This document shows positions 1-7,690 of a DNA stretch of 64,000 nt, in pieces. The DNA lies in contig CAVRQR010000015.1 of NCBI GenBank assembly GCA_963723495.1, positions 124,001-188,000 of the forward strand, read 5' to 3'. Below the pieces are notes generated by a model. That model did not search any database and had not been told where the DNA came from. It saw only the letters and a list, made by a program, of their open reading frames with translations. A program made the translations under genes and the position numbers. Within the stretch, counting starts at the first letter, position 1; each line of letters starts with the position of its first letter. This stretch comes from Gp6-AA40 sp963723495 (GTDB taxonomy: Bacteria; Acidobacteriota; Vicinamibacteria; Vicinamibacterales; UBA2999).

Positions 1-610
1 GGTCGACAATGACCCAGATGCCACGCGCCGCCGCCGCGTCGGCGATCGCCGCGACGGTAGCTTCATCGATGAGCGCGCCGGTCGGATTGCTGGGCGAGTT
101 CAGAATGATGGCTTTGGTCTTCGGCGTGATGGCGGAGATCATCGCCTCGGCGTGAACGGCGAAGCTGTCCTCGGATTTCGTATCGACTACGACGGGCGTC
201 GCGCCCATCAGCTTCACCTGCTCCGGGATGGTCGGCCAGCAGGGAGCGTGAATGATCACCTCGTCACCGGGATCGTAGAGCGCGAGCGCCGCATTGAAGA
301 GCGCCTGCTTGCCGCCCACCGTGATCAGCACTTCGGCGGGTGTGATGTCGACACCGTAGTCCTGCCGATATCGCGCACCGACGGCCTCACGCAGTTCGGG
401 AATGCCGGAGGCAACGGTATACCGGGTGAAGTTGGCGTCAATTGCCGCCTTCCCGGCCTGCTTGACATGCGCCGGCGTTGGGAAGTCTGGTTCGCCGGCA
501 CTGAAGTCCACGACGTCGAAACCGGCGCGTCGAAGCCGCTCGGCTTCCGCCGCGACCCTGAGGGTTGCCGACACCGAGACCTGTTCGAGGCGGCGGGCGA
601 ACCTGTTCAC
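1..610 (-). CDS. Class I/II PLP-dependent aminotransferase (aspartate aminotransferase-like), partial
   Basis: The first 203 codons are visible and the rest runs off the window edge. The start is GTG at 610, overlapping the coaD stop in a GTGA, so the two are translationally coupled. Residues 37-46 read SAGEPDFPTP and residues 171-178 read NSPSNPTG, both hallmarks of the aspartate aminotransferase fold; the fragment ends in IVD, the start of the DE-Y segment that contacts the cofactor. The PLP-binding lysine lies outside the window. The expected reaction is amino-group transfer between an amino acid and a 2-oxo acid in the cytoplasm. The exact substrate cannot be told from this half; an aspartate/prephenate-type enzyme is most likely. 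Confidence 0.88.
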   Translation of the reverse strand, partial: MNRFARRLEQVSVSATLRVAAEAERLRRAGFDVVDFSAGEPDFPTPAHVKQAGKAAIDANFTRYTVASGIPELREAVGARYRQDYGVDITPAEVLITVGGKQALFNAALALYDPGDEVIIHAPCWPTIPEQVKLMGATPVVVDTKSEDSFAVHAEAMISAITPKTKAIILNSPSNPTGALIDEATVAAIADAAAARGIWVIVD

Positions 611-1116
611 GGCTGATTCCCGTGCTTGCGCCGCATCCAGGTCTCGACCGCTGGCGGCACGAGGCCGGTCACCTGGCCACCGAGGCTGAAGACCTCTTTG
701 ATCAGGCGCGAGCTCAGATACGTGTACTGTTCTGCCGGCATCATGAAGACCGTTTCGAGCGACGGTTCGAGATGCCGATTCATCAGCGCCATCTGGAACT
801 CGTACTCGTAGTCGGATACCGCGCGAATCCCGCGGATGATCGCGCTCGCACGCCGACGCCGCGCGTAGTCCACGAGCAACCCGTCGAAAGTGTCGACCTC
901 GACGTTCGGGTACTCGGAGAAGACGTCACGGATGATGGTGACGCGTTCCTCCGGCGTGAACAGCGGCTTCTTCTCCTGATTGACGAGCACCGCGACGAGC
1001 ACGCGCTCGAACAGATGCGCACTGCGCAGAATGATGTCGACGTGACCGTTGGTGATCGGATCGAACGAACCAGGAAAGATCGCCAGGCGGCCATTCGGGG
1101 GCTCAGGTGGGCTCAT
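607..1116 (-). CDS. coaD: Phosphopantetheine adenylyltransferase
   Basis: A 169-residue cytoplasmic enzyme that transfers AMP from ATP to 4'-phosphopantetheine, the penultimate step of coenzyme A synthesis. The N-terminal nucleotidyltransferase signature GSFDPITNGH begins at about residue 16, and the C-terminal YLSSRLIKEV matches the ISSS-x-hK-E motif of the family. Length is normal (about 160). The ATG at 1116 overlaps the stop of rsmD in an ATGA, and its own stop overlaps the aminotransferase GTG, so recG-rsmD-coaD-aminotransferase form one operon. The rsmD-coaD pairing is common in bacteria. The identification is secure. Confidence 0.97.
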   Translation of the reverse strand: MSPPEPPNGRLAIFPGSFDPITNGHVDIILRSAHLFERVLVAVLVNQEKKPLFTPEERVTIIRDVFSEYPNVEVDTFDGLLVDYARRRRASAIIRGIRAVSDYEYEFQMALMNRHLEPSLETVFMMPAEQYTYLSSRLIKEVFSLGGQVTGLVPPAVETWMRRKHGNQP

Positions 1117-1676
1117 ACATGCTCTGCCAGGTGCGACGTGCGCCTGGCCCGGATGAACATCGTCAATGTGCTGTCGCCGGATCTGACGTCACGTACTCTT
1201 TCGAGCGTGGACGGCACCTCGGGATCCTGACGTGTGGCGCGCTCGAGCACCAGAAGTCCGTCCGTCGAGAGCAGGCCGGCCGCCCGATCCAGCACGTCGT
1301 GAACGTTTCCGATGTCGTACGGTGGATCCAGCAGAATCAAATCGAAGCTGCCGGCGACGCCACCCCGCCACTTCAGAAAGTCACTGCAGGCGATAGTATA
1401 GCCGTCCTCGACCCCGCAGACCTGCGCGTTCTCCTCGATAAGTACCGCGGCGCGTCGATCGCGTTCGATGAAGGTGACGTGTGCTGCACCACGACTCAGG
1501 GCCTCGAGACCAAGCGCGCCCGTGCCAGCGTACCCGTCAAGCACACGCGCGCCCTCGATGCGCGGCGTGAGGATGTTGAACAGCGTCTCGCGCAGCTTGT
1601 CGGACGTAGGCCTGAGCCCCTCCCATTTGGGCGTCTTCAGCCGTCGACCTTTGAACTGACCCGCAATCACGCGCAC
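1113..1676 (-). CDS. rsmD: 16S rRNA (guanine(966)-N(2))-methyltransferase
   Basis: An SAM-dependent methyltransferase that modifies G966 of 16S rRNA on the assembling small subunit. The N-terminus VRVIAGQFKGRRLKTP and the following LRPTSDKLRETLFNIL are diagnostic of RsmD. The SAM-binding loop reads LDGYAGTGALGLEAL and the catalytic motif IV is DPPYD. I chose the GTG at 1676, which sits 2 bases beyond the recG stop and gives the family N-terminus (187 aa). An in-frame start at 1715 would add 13 residues of no family likeness inside recG. Its stop overlaps the coaD start. Confidence 0.94.
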   Translation of the reverse strand: MRVIAGQFKGRRLKTPKWEGLRPTSDKLRETLFNILTPRIEGARVLDGYAGTGALGLEALSRGAAHVTFIERDRRAAVLIEENAQVCGVEDGYTIACSDFLKWRGGVAGSFDLILLDPPYDIGNVHDVLDRAAGLLSTDGLLVLERATRQDPEVPSTLERVRDVRSGDSTLTMFIRARRTSHLAEHV

Positions 1677-1678
1677 CG

Positions 1679-3751
1679 TCAGCCGACCTCGATCAGCCCG
1701 AACTGCTCCTGCCACCGCTGCTGCACGAACGACTTGAGTTCTTCGGTGAGACCGCCTTCGTCGACCAGACGCCGCGCTTCGTGGTGCGCAGACTCCATGA
1801 TGTCCCTGTCCCTCACCAGATCCCCGGTCCGCAGCTTGGGGAGCCCCGATTGTCTGGTGCCGAAGACGTCTCCCGGACCACGCAGTTCCAGGTCGCGCTC
1901 CGCGATCACGAAGCCATCATTGGTCGACGCAATCGTCTTCAGGCGCTCGCGTGCATCGTCAGTCCACGGCGCCTGATACAACAGCACGCACACTGACTCT
2001 GCCGCTCCACGGCCTACTCTCCCCCGCAGTTGATGGAGTTGAGACAGGCCGAATCTCTCGGCGTGCTCGACCACCATGACTGACGCATTCGGCACGTCGA
2101 CGCCAACCTCGACAACCGTCGTGGACACGAGCACCTGAACGTGCCCGGCCATGAACGACTGCATGACGTGATCCTTCGCCTCCTGCTTCATGCGTCCGTG
2201 GAGCAGAGCCACGCGATACGCCGGAAACACTTCCGACTGCAGGTGATCAGCCATCTCCGTGGCCGATCGCAGATCGACCTTCTCGGATTCTTCGACGAGT
2301 GGATAGATGATGTACGCCTGCCGCCCTCGATCCAGCTCCTGTCGAATCAGATCGAAGACTTCGTCGCGCCGTGACTCCGGCTTCACCAGCGTCCGCACCG
2401 GCGTGCGGCCGGGTGGCAGGTCAGTGATCTTCGAGACCTCGAGCTCGCTGTAGTCGGTCAATGCGAGCGTTCGTGGGATCGGCGTTGCTGTCATGAGGAG
2501 CACGTCTGGCCTGAGCCCCTTGTCACGCAGCGTCGCGCGCTGCTCTACGCCAAACCGGTGCTGTTCGTCGATGATGACGAGACCCAGCTTGTGGAATGTC
2601 ACCGCTTCCTGCACGAGCGCGTGGGTGCCGACGACGAGATGGGTTGTGCCGCGCTCGATGTGGGATGTGACCGTGTGCTTGTGAAGGCCAGGAGTGCTGC
2701 CCGTCAGCAGATCCACCCGGAAGCGCGACGATGCGAGGAGGCGCGCGATGTTGGCGTAGTGCTGGTTCGCCAGGATCTCGGTTGGCGCCATGAACGCAAC
2801 CTGAAGACCGTTCTCCATCGCCACGATCGCCGCCAGCAGCGCCACGATGGTTTTCCCGGCGCCGACATCGCCCTGCAGGAGTCGATGCATTGGCGCTGGC
2901 AAGCGCATGTCGTCGACGATGTCCTTGACTGCCTGACGTTGTCCAGGTGTCAGCTTGAACGGGAGCACACTTGCTGCTGAATGGCGGATGCGGTCATCGA
3001 CCGTGGGTACCCACGGCTTGGCCTCCACACTGCTCTCGTGCCTGCGCCAGGCATGTCCCAACTGGAAGAGGAAGAATTCCTCGAAGATCAGTCGCCGCTG
3101 AGGAGCGGTGCGAAAGGCATTCAGCTGATCGACCGATGCCTCGTTGGGTGGAAAGTGCGACTCTTCGAGGGCGACGCGGCGCGGCACGAGGTCGAGCCGT
3201 GCGAGCAATGACTGCGGCAGTGTCTCGGGGATGTCCGCCGGCAACTGATCGAGCGCCTGCCGCACGATGCGGCGTTGCATGTTGGGCGTCACTGTTCCGG
3301 TCTTCTCGTAGAACGGCACGATGCGCGCAGTCTTGACCGATGACAGATCTTCGGAGACCAGCTCGTACTCCGGGTTCATGAAGTGAAGGCCGGTCGAATC
3401 GAGCTTGACGTCGCCGAACACCACCACCTGGAGATGCGGCTTCAGGATGTCGGCGAGGAAGGCCTGGTTCATCCACGTGCAGCGGATGGACCCGCTCGCG
3501 TCGGCAATCACGGCGTGAAAGATCCGGAACCCGCGGCGCCGTGTAATCGCGAGGTTGGCTGCCTTGATCTCGCCAAGCACCGCCGCCTTGGCGCCGGGGC
3601 GGAGCGAGGCGATCGGTTGCATCCGGCTTCGATCTTCGTAGCGAAACGGCAGGCGGTACAGCAGGTCCTCGACGGTGACGAGGCCGGCGCGCTTGAGGTC
3701 GGCCGCCTTGCGCGGACCGACACCCTTCAGGAATTGAAGAGGAGTGGACAG
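1679..3751 (-). CDS. recG: ATP-dependent DNA helicase RecG
   Basis: Branch-migration helicase that remodels stalled forks and recombination intermediates. The OB-fold wedge domain is followed by the helicase core with Walker A GDVGAGKT, the DEQHRFG box and MTATPIPRTLALT, then the TRG region near the C-terminus. The first ATG (3622) gives 647 aa and truncates the family N-terminus. In-frame sequence upstream clearly continues it (LSTPLQFLKGVGPRKAADLK, then LLYRLPFRYEDRS), reaching a CTG at 3751 for about 690 aa, which is the normal length. No ATG, GTG or TTG lies in frame there, so the true start is either non-canonical or hidden by a one-base error. First gene of the recG-rsmD-coaD run. Confidence 0.93.
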   Translation of the reverse strand: MSTPLQFLKGVGPRKAADLKRAGLVTVEDLLYRLPFRYEDRSRMQPIASLRPGAKAAVLGEIKAANLAITRRRGFRIFHAVIADASGSIRCTWMNQAFLADILKPHLQVVVFGDVKLDSTGLHFMNPEYELVSEDLSSVKTARIVPFYEKTGTVTPNMQRRIVRQALDQLPADIPETLPQSLLARLDLVPRRVALEESHFPPNEASVDQLNAFRTAPQRRLIFEEFFLFQLGHAWRRHESSVEAKPWVPTVDDRIRHSAASVLPFKLTPGQRQAVKDIVDDMRLPAPMHRLLQGDVGAGKTIVALLAAIVAMENGLQVAFMAPTEILANQHYANIARLLASSRFRVDLLTGSTPGLHKHTVTSHIERGTTHLVVGTHALVQEAVTFHKLGLVIIDEQHRFGVEQRATLRDKGLRPDVLLMTATPIPRTLALTDYSELEVSKITDLPPGRTPVRTLVKPESRRDEVFDLIRQELDRGRQAYIIYPLVEESEKVDLRSATEMADHLQSEVFPAYRVALLHGRMKQEAKDHVMQSFMAGHVQVLVSTTVVEVGVDVPNASVMVVEHAERFGLSQLHQLRGRVGRGAAESVCVLLYQAPWTDDARERLKTIASTNDGFVIAERDLELRGPGDVFGTRQSGLPKLRTGDLVRDRDIMESAHHEARRLVDEGGLTEELKSFVQQRWQEQFGLIEVG

Positions 3752-3774
3752 CGTATCCGTTGAGCCCTTGTTGG

Positions 3775-4421
3775 CTATTGCACGACGACGGCCTGGCCCT
3801 GCCCTACTTCGATCTGCTTGATCTGCGCCGGAAGCCGGAACGGATCGTCCAGACGCACGCCTTCAGGGTCGTCGGCGGTTCGCGAATAGTAGCCGACGAT
3901 GTCCTGCAACACCGACGTCGGAACCGGGATGCCCGACACCGCGGCTTCTTCGAGCTGGAACTTCCCGACGCCATTCTGCGTGTGAAGCACGCCGCTCAAG
4001 GTCACCGGGCAGGCGTCCGCCGAGGTACGCCCACGGATCGAGCGATCGCGCCCGCTCGATCGGCGCTTGGCAATCGTCCTCGAGATCGACGGTCGCCGCG
4101 GCCCTGAGCTTGCCGTTGCCAACGATCGTCACGCGCGGATCGGTCACGCCTGCAGGCAGGACGTCGCTGCTGCGATACGCGAACCACGAGTTGACTTCCG
4201 TTTCGGTGAACGGCGTCCGCTGCGGACCCCGAGCCTGACCTTTGACTCCGCTCATACCACGCTGATGTCACGATCGCCATCTTCCTGGTGAACGCATCAG
4301 CCTGCTGCTCGGAGACGCCGGCCGCCTGGAGGGCGCCCAGCCCGACCCCCGACAGGAGCACAAGACCCCGATGTTGAGACGAGAGGACATACAGCGACCT
4401 CCGGAGACGCCTTTGCGCCAC
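3775..4421 (-). CDS. Secreted protein of unknown function (frame broken)
   Basis: A conserved-looking but unnamed protein between recG and lexA, readable only across two frame breaks. From a GTG at 4421 a signal-like stretch (VLLSGVGLGALQAAGVS) leads to ADAFTRKMAIVTS. The frame then shifts near 4260 to PFTETEVNSWFAYRSSDVL and LPAGVTDPRVTIVGNGKL. It shifts again near 4012, where one extra G in a CCCGG context explains the change, to VTLSGVLHTQNGVGKFQLEE and the C-terminus IEVGQGQAVVVQ. The layout suggests a periplasmic beta-rich protein. Function unknown. It ends 24 bases before recG and probably shares its transcript. The start is uncertain. Confidence 0.6.
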
Positions 4422-4497
4422 GCGCTGCGGCGGTGCGCGCCGAAGCTTTGGCGCAGGCAAGGAGCTGGCTGGAGCGAGTGTAGCATCGGCCGTTGAT

Positions 4498-4512
4498 CTT
4501 CGCTTTATGTTC
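4498..4512 (+). promoter_or_regulatory. Possible LexA box (CTTC-N7-GTTC)
   Basis: Upstream of lexA, CTTCGCTTTATGTTC contains two tetramers 11 bases apart, one mismatch from the direct repeat GTTC-N7-GTTC bound by alphaproteobacterial LexA. TTCGC also recurs at the same 11-base period. The place, 49 bases before the lexA start in the divergent promoter region, fits autoregulation. The assignment is inference because the operator used by this lineage is not established here. Confidence 0.45.
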
Positions 4513-4560
4513 GCATATAGTCTTCCCAGTTTCCAAGCCAGAAAACACCGGAGGATGCCC

Positions 4561-5166
4561 GTGCTCCCTCTCACCAAGCGCCAGCGCGAAATTCTGGACT
4601 ACCTGAACGATTTCATCCAGCAGCACGGTTACGCTCCCAGCCTGGAAGAGATCGGCCGCCGGTTCAACCTGTCGTCTCTGGCGACTGTGCACAAACACCT
4701 GAGTAACCTGCAGGAAAAGGGGTTCATTCGCCGCGCCTGGAACCGGAGTCGTTCGGTCGAGCTCGTGCCGACACGGGGCACGGGCCGCGCGCTGGAGCTT
4801 CCCCTTCTGGGATACGTGGCTGCCGGCGCACCGATTGAGGCGGTGGCCGGAACAGAGACGATCTCAGTTCCCGAGACGCTTGCCGGCAAGCGCGACAGCT
4901 ATGTTCTTCGCGTCAAGGGCGACTCGATGATCGATGAGCAGATCCGCGACGGCGACTTCGTCATCGTCGAGGATCGCAAGTCGGCCGACAACGGGGAGAT
5001 GGTGATCGCGCTCGTTGGAGGCCTGGATGTCACGCTGAAGAAGTTCTATCGCGAGAACGGGCGCGTCCGTCTCCAGCCAGCGAATCCCGCGATGCAACCC
5101 ATCATGGTCGACGCAGACCAGGTGCAGGTTCAGGGCGTGGTTGTTGGGGTGATGAGGAAGTACTGA
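4561..5166 (+). CDS. lexA: SOS-response transcriptional repressor LexA
   Basis: Repressor of DNA-damage genes, inactivated by RecA-stimulated self-cleavage. The N-terminal winged helix contains LTKRQREILDYLNDF and SLATVHKHLSNLQEKGFI. The scissile Ala-Gly is in YVAAGAPIEAV, the catalytic Ser in VKGDSMIDEQI and the Lys in VTLKKFYREN, so the S24 peptidase domain is intact. I prefer the GTG at 4561 (201 aa), which sits six bases after GGAGG (4550-4554). The ATG at 4555 directly abuts that GGAGG and is less likely; upstream codons to 4507 are not LexA-like. It is divergent from the 3775-4421 gene and followed 14 bases later by a DUF3467 gene. Confidence 0.95.
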   Translation: MLPLTKRQREILDYLNDFIQQHGYAPSLEEIGRRFNLSSLATVHKHLSNLQEKGFIRRAWNRSRSVELVPTRGTGRALELPLLGYVAAGAPIEAVAGTETISVPETLAGKRDSYVLRVKGDSMIDEQIRDGDFVIVEDRKSADNGEMVIALVGGLDVTLKKFYRENGRVRLQPANPAMQPIMVDADQVQVQGVVVGVMRKY

Positions 5167-5180
5167 ACTACTCTAGACCC

Positions 5181-5507
5181 ATGTCCGATCAGCCCGAACG
5201 CAAACAAGTCAACTTTACGATCGTCCCGGATGAACAGCCTGGCGAGCCGCGCATCTACGCCAACTTCTGCTCGATCGCCCATACACCCTTCGACTTCACG
5301 CTGACGTTCTGCGAGGTCATGCCGCTGTCCGAGAAATCCGTCCGTGAAGCCGAGCAGAATCATGTCGTCCGTGCGCCCGTGCGTTCGCGCGTGGTGGTAC
5401 CGGTCCAGTTCGTGCCGAACTTGATCGCCGCGCTGCAGGACCATATGCGCGTCTTCTCCGAGACCTACTCGAATGTCGGCTGGTCCAAGGGTGATCCGAT
5501 TCACTAG
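5181..5507 (+). CDS. DUF3467 family protein
   Basis: A 108-residue soluble protein matching the DUF3467 pattern: an N-terminal strand pair, YANFCSIAHTPFDFTLTFCE in the middle, and a C-terminal helix with VPVQFVPNLIAALQDHMRVF. The family has no known function and lacks recognisable catalytic residues. It starts 14 bases after lexA and may be transcribed with it. A heptamer hairpin element begins just after its stop. Confidence 0.82.
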   Translation: MSDQPERKQVNFTIVPDEQPGEPRIYANFCSIAHTPFDFTLTFCEVMPLSEKSVREAEQNHVVRAPVRSRVVVPVQFVPNLIAALQDHMRVFSETYSNVGWSKGDPIH

Positions 5508-5517
5508 TCCTGCAAGT

Positions 5518-5598
5518 CAGAATGCGGAATGCAGAATGCGCAAGATGCCGAGGAGCGTCCTGTCAGGGTCTGCATTCTGAATGCTGAATTCTGCATTA
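5518..5598. repeat. Heptamer hairpin element, AGAATGC/TGCATTC type
   Basis: The left arm repeats AGAATGC-GGAATGC-AGAATGC and the right arm reads TGCATTC-TGAATGC-TGAATTC-TGCATTA. Both have a 7-base period and are in opposite orientation, so the transcript can fold back on itself. The element occupies nearly the whole gap between the DUF3467 gene and nth, and ends one base before the nth ATG. It shares TCAGAATGCAGA-like words with the element at 13434. Confidence 0.8.
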
Positions 5599-5599
5599 C

Positions 5600-6316
5600 A
5601 TGAAGTCACCAGCGACGACGCGTCGAGTCATCGAGACTCTTGCGGTGCAGCATCCGAACGCTGACACGGAGCTGCATCACCGCAACGCGTTCGAGCTGCT
5701 CGTCGCGACGATCCTCTCGGCGCAATCGACCGATGCGCGCGTGAACATGGTGACGCCCGCGCTCTTCAAGAAGTACCCGGACGCCCAGACGCTCTCACGC
5801 GCCAAGCAGACTGCACTCGAGAAGCAGATCGTCTCGACCGGGTTCTTTCGTCAGAAGTCGAAGGCTCTGCTGGGAATGTCGCAGGCACTGGTCAATGAAC
5901 ATGGCGGCCAGGTGCCGGCTGACATGGCGGCGTTGACCAGGCTGCCCGGCGTCGGACGCAAGACAGCGAACGTTGTCCTCGGCCACGCGCTAGGTGTGCC
6001 CGGACTTCCTGTCGATCGGCATGTGCTTCGCGTGTCCAATCGCATCGGTATCGCCGAAGGCGACGACCCCGAAAAGGTCGAGGCCCAACTGTGTGCCGCC
6101 TTACCGAAGGAGATGTGGACGCTCGCGTCCGACGTACAGATCCTCCATGGGCGTCGCATCTGCCGCCCCAAGCCACTGTGTTCCGAGTGCTCTGTCCGGG
6201 ACGAGTGCGATTTCTACGCGCACGTGCTTACGAAAGAAGCGGAACGCAGGCCAACCGCGAAGAAGACACGAGCGAAGTCACGTGACCCGCGCCGATTTCG
6301 AACGTCTGGTCGATGA
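5600..6316 (+). CDS. nth: Endonuclease III (DNA glycosylase/AP lyase)
   Basis: Base-excision-repair enzyme that removes oxidised pyrimidines and cleaves the abasic site. The helix-hairpin-helix LPGVGRKTANVVL carries the catalytic Lys, and VDRHVLRVSNR carries the catalytic Asp. The C-terminal 4Fe-4S loop is C-x5-C-x2-C-x5-C (CRPKPLCSECSVRDEC), one residue shorter in the first spacing than the C-x6-C-x2-C-x5-C of E. coli Nth. Length 238 aa with a basic C-terminal tail. No clear Shine-Dalgarno precedes the ATG; the heptamer hairpin abuts it. The end overlaps the next gene by 35 bases. Confidence 0.95.
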   Translation: MKSPATTRRVIETLAVQHPNADTELHHRNAFELLVATILSAQSTDARVNMVTPALFKKYPDAQTLSRAKQTALEKQIVSTGFFRQKSKALLGMSQALVNEHGGQVPADMAALTRLPGVGRKTANVVLGHALGVPGLPVDRHVLRVSNRIGIAEGDDPEKVEAQLCAALPKEMWTLASDVQILHGRRICRPKPLCSECSVRDECDFYAHVLTKEAERRPTAKKTRAKSRDPRRFRTSGR

Positions 6317-6686
6317 AGCGGTCGCGCTGATCCCCAAGCGCTTCCGCAGAGAGATCAAGAACCTCGCCGTCGTGGTCGAGGATGCCCCGAGTCTCGAACT
6401 GCTCGACGAAATGGAGATCGAGCCGCCGGATACCCTCTATGGGCTGTACCAGGGAACGCCGCTCACCGAGCGGACCTGGGCACACGGCAACCAGCTCCCC
6501 GATCGAATCACGCTGTATCAGGAGCCTATCGAGGCTGACTGCGACGACGAGGACGAAGTCAGGGCTGTGATCGGGGAGACGCTCATTCACGAGGTCGGGC
6601 ACTACTTCGGCATGAGCGAGGAACAGATCGAAGAGATTGAGGAGCGGTACTGGCGCGGCGAGACACTCGCCGAGGATGAAGATTGA
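6282..6686 (+). CDS. Small zincin-like metallopeptidase (Zincin_1/DUF1025 family)
   Basis: A 134-residue minimal zincin. The zinc-binding motif HEVGHYFG lies at residues 103-110 followed by MSEEQIEEIEERYW, which matches the single-domain Zincin_1 (MMP-like) family. Start GTG at 6282 gives the usual N-terminus VTRADFERLVDEAVALIP and overlaps nth by 35 bases. The stop overlaps the rsmA ATG in a TGATG. The physiological substrate is unknown for the family. It probably belongs to an nth-zincin-rsmA transcript. Confidence 0.86.
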   Translation: MTRADFERLVDEAVALIPKRFRREIKNLAVVVEDAPSLELLDEMEIEPPDTLYGLYQGTPLTERTWAHGNQLPDRITLYQEPIEADCDDEDEVRAVIGETLIHEVGHYFGMSEEQIEEIEERYWRGETLAEDED

Positions 6687-7486
6687 TGGGGCCGTTTCCT
6701 CGCGCCCGGAAACGCTTCGGCCAGCACTTTCTCGAACCTGCCTGGGTCGCCAGACTCATTACGGCTGTGGCCCCTTCGGCCGATGAAACGCTTCTCGAGA
6801 TCGGTCCGGGACGCGGCGCCCTGACGCTGCCGCTGGCTGAACGAGCCGGCCGCGTCATCGCCGTCGAGCTCGATCGGGACCTGGCTGCGACGCTTGCCAC
6901 ACGCATTCCGGCAAACGTGCGCCTGGTCCGGTCTGATTTTCTGGACGTGAACCTGCCGGAGCTCCTGCAGAGCGAGCGAACACCGGTGCGGGTCGTTGGC
7001 AATCTCCCCTACAACGTGGCGTCACCCATTCTGTTTCGCTTGCTCGCGGCCGCCGAAGACGGGCGTCTCCTTCGCGAAGCGACACTGATGCTGCAGCGGG
7101 AGGTCGCTGATCGACTGTTGGCCGGGCCCGGTGGAGCTGATTACGGCGCGATGTCGATCCAGGTGCAGCTGCGAGCCGAGGTCGAACGGGTCCTGAGTCT
7201 TCCCCCCGGAGCGTTCCGGCCGCCGCCGAAGGTGCATTCCGCCGTCGTGCGGCTCCGCTTCCGGCCACCCCGCGTCGACGTCGGCGCCACGGACGTCTTC
7301 GAGCGCGTCGTCCGCGGCCTGTTCCTGCAGCGCCGAAAGACCATCGCCAATGCGCTCAAGCCGGTCGCTGCCTCGTTCGGCCGATCGCCCGCGGAAATCC
7401 TCGAACGTGCTCGACTGGACGGCGGACGCCGGCCAGAGACGCTGACCGTCGAGGACGTCGCCAGGCTGTCACAGGCTGTGCTATAG
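6686..7486 (+). CDS. rsmA: 16S rRNA (adenine(1518)-N(6)/adenine(1519)-N(6))-dimethyltransferase
   Basis: Dimethylates two adjacent adenines in the 3' hairpin of 16S rRNA, a late 30S maturation step (KsgA). RFGQHFLEP opens the protein, LEIGPGRGALTLPL is the SAM-binding loop, and NLPYNVASPILF contains the catalytic NLPY. The C-terminal LPPGAFRPPPKVHSAVVRL is diagnostic. I chose the ATG at 6686, which overlaps the preceding TGA by one base; a TTG one codon earlier is also in frame. 266 aa, normal length. Confidence 0.96.
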   Translation: MGPFPRARKRFGQHFLEPAWVARLITAVAPSADETLLEIGPGRGALTLPLAERAGRVIAVELDRDLAATLATRIPANVRLVRSDFLDVNLPELLQSERTPVRVVGNLPYNVASPILFRLLAAAEDGRLLREATLMLQREVADRLLAGPGGADYGAMSIQVQLRAEVERVLSLPPGAFRPPPKVHSAVVRLRFRPPRVDVGATDVFERVVRGLFLQRRKTIANALKPVAASFGRSPAEILERARLDGGRRPETLTVEDVARLSQAVL

Positions 7487-7690
7487 TTTTTTCCCGGAAG
7501 TCGTTGTACCCGCCGATCTTCTGCCCCTTCGACGCTCGCGGATCGCGCCCGATGCGTCAAGGGTTTCAGGCGCTCCCAGCGGCCTGATCGTTCGACGTGT
7601 CGTGAGGACCCGTCGACACCGCGCGTCGCCGTTCTGCCAGGGGCGGTAACCGAGGTCGGAACAACCAGGTGTCTCGACGCTGGGCTCTGA

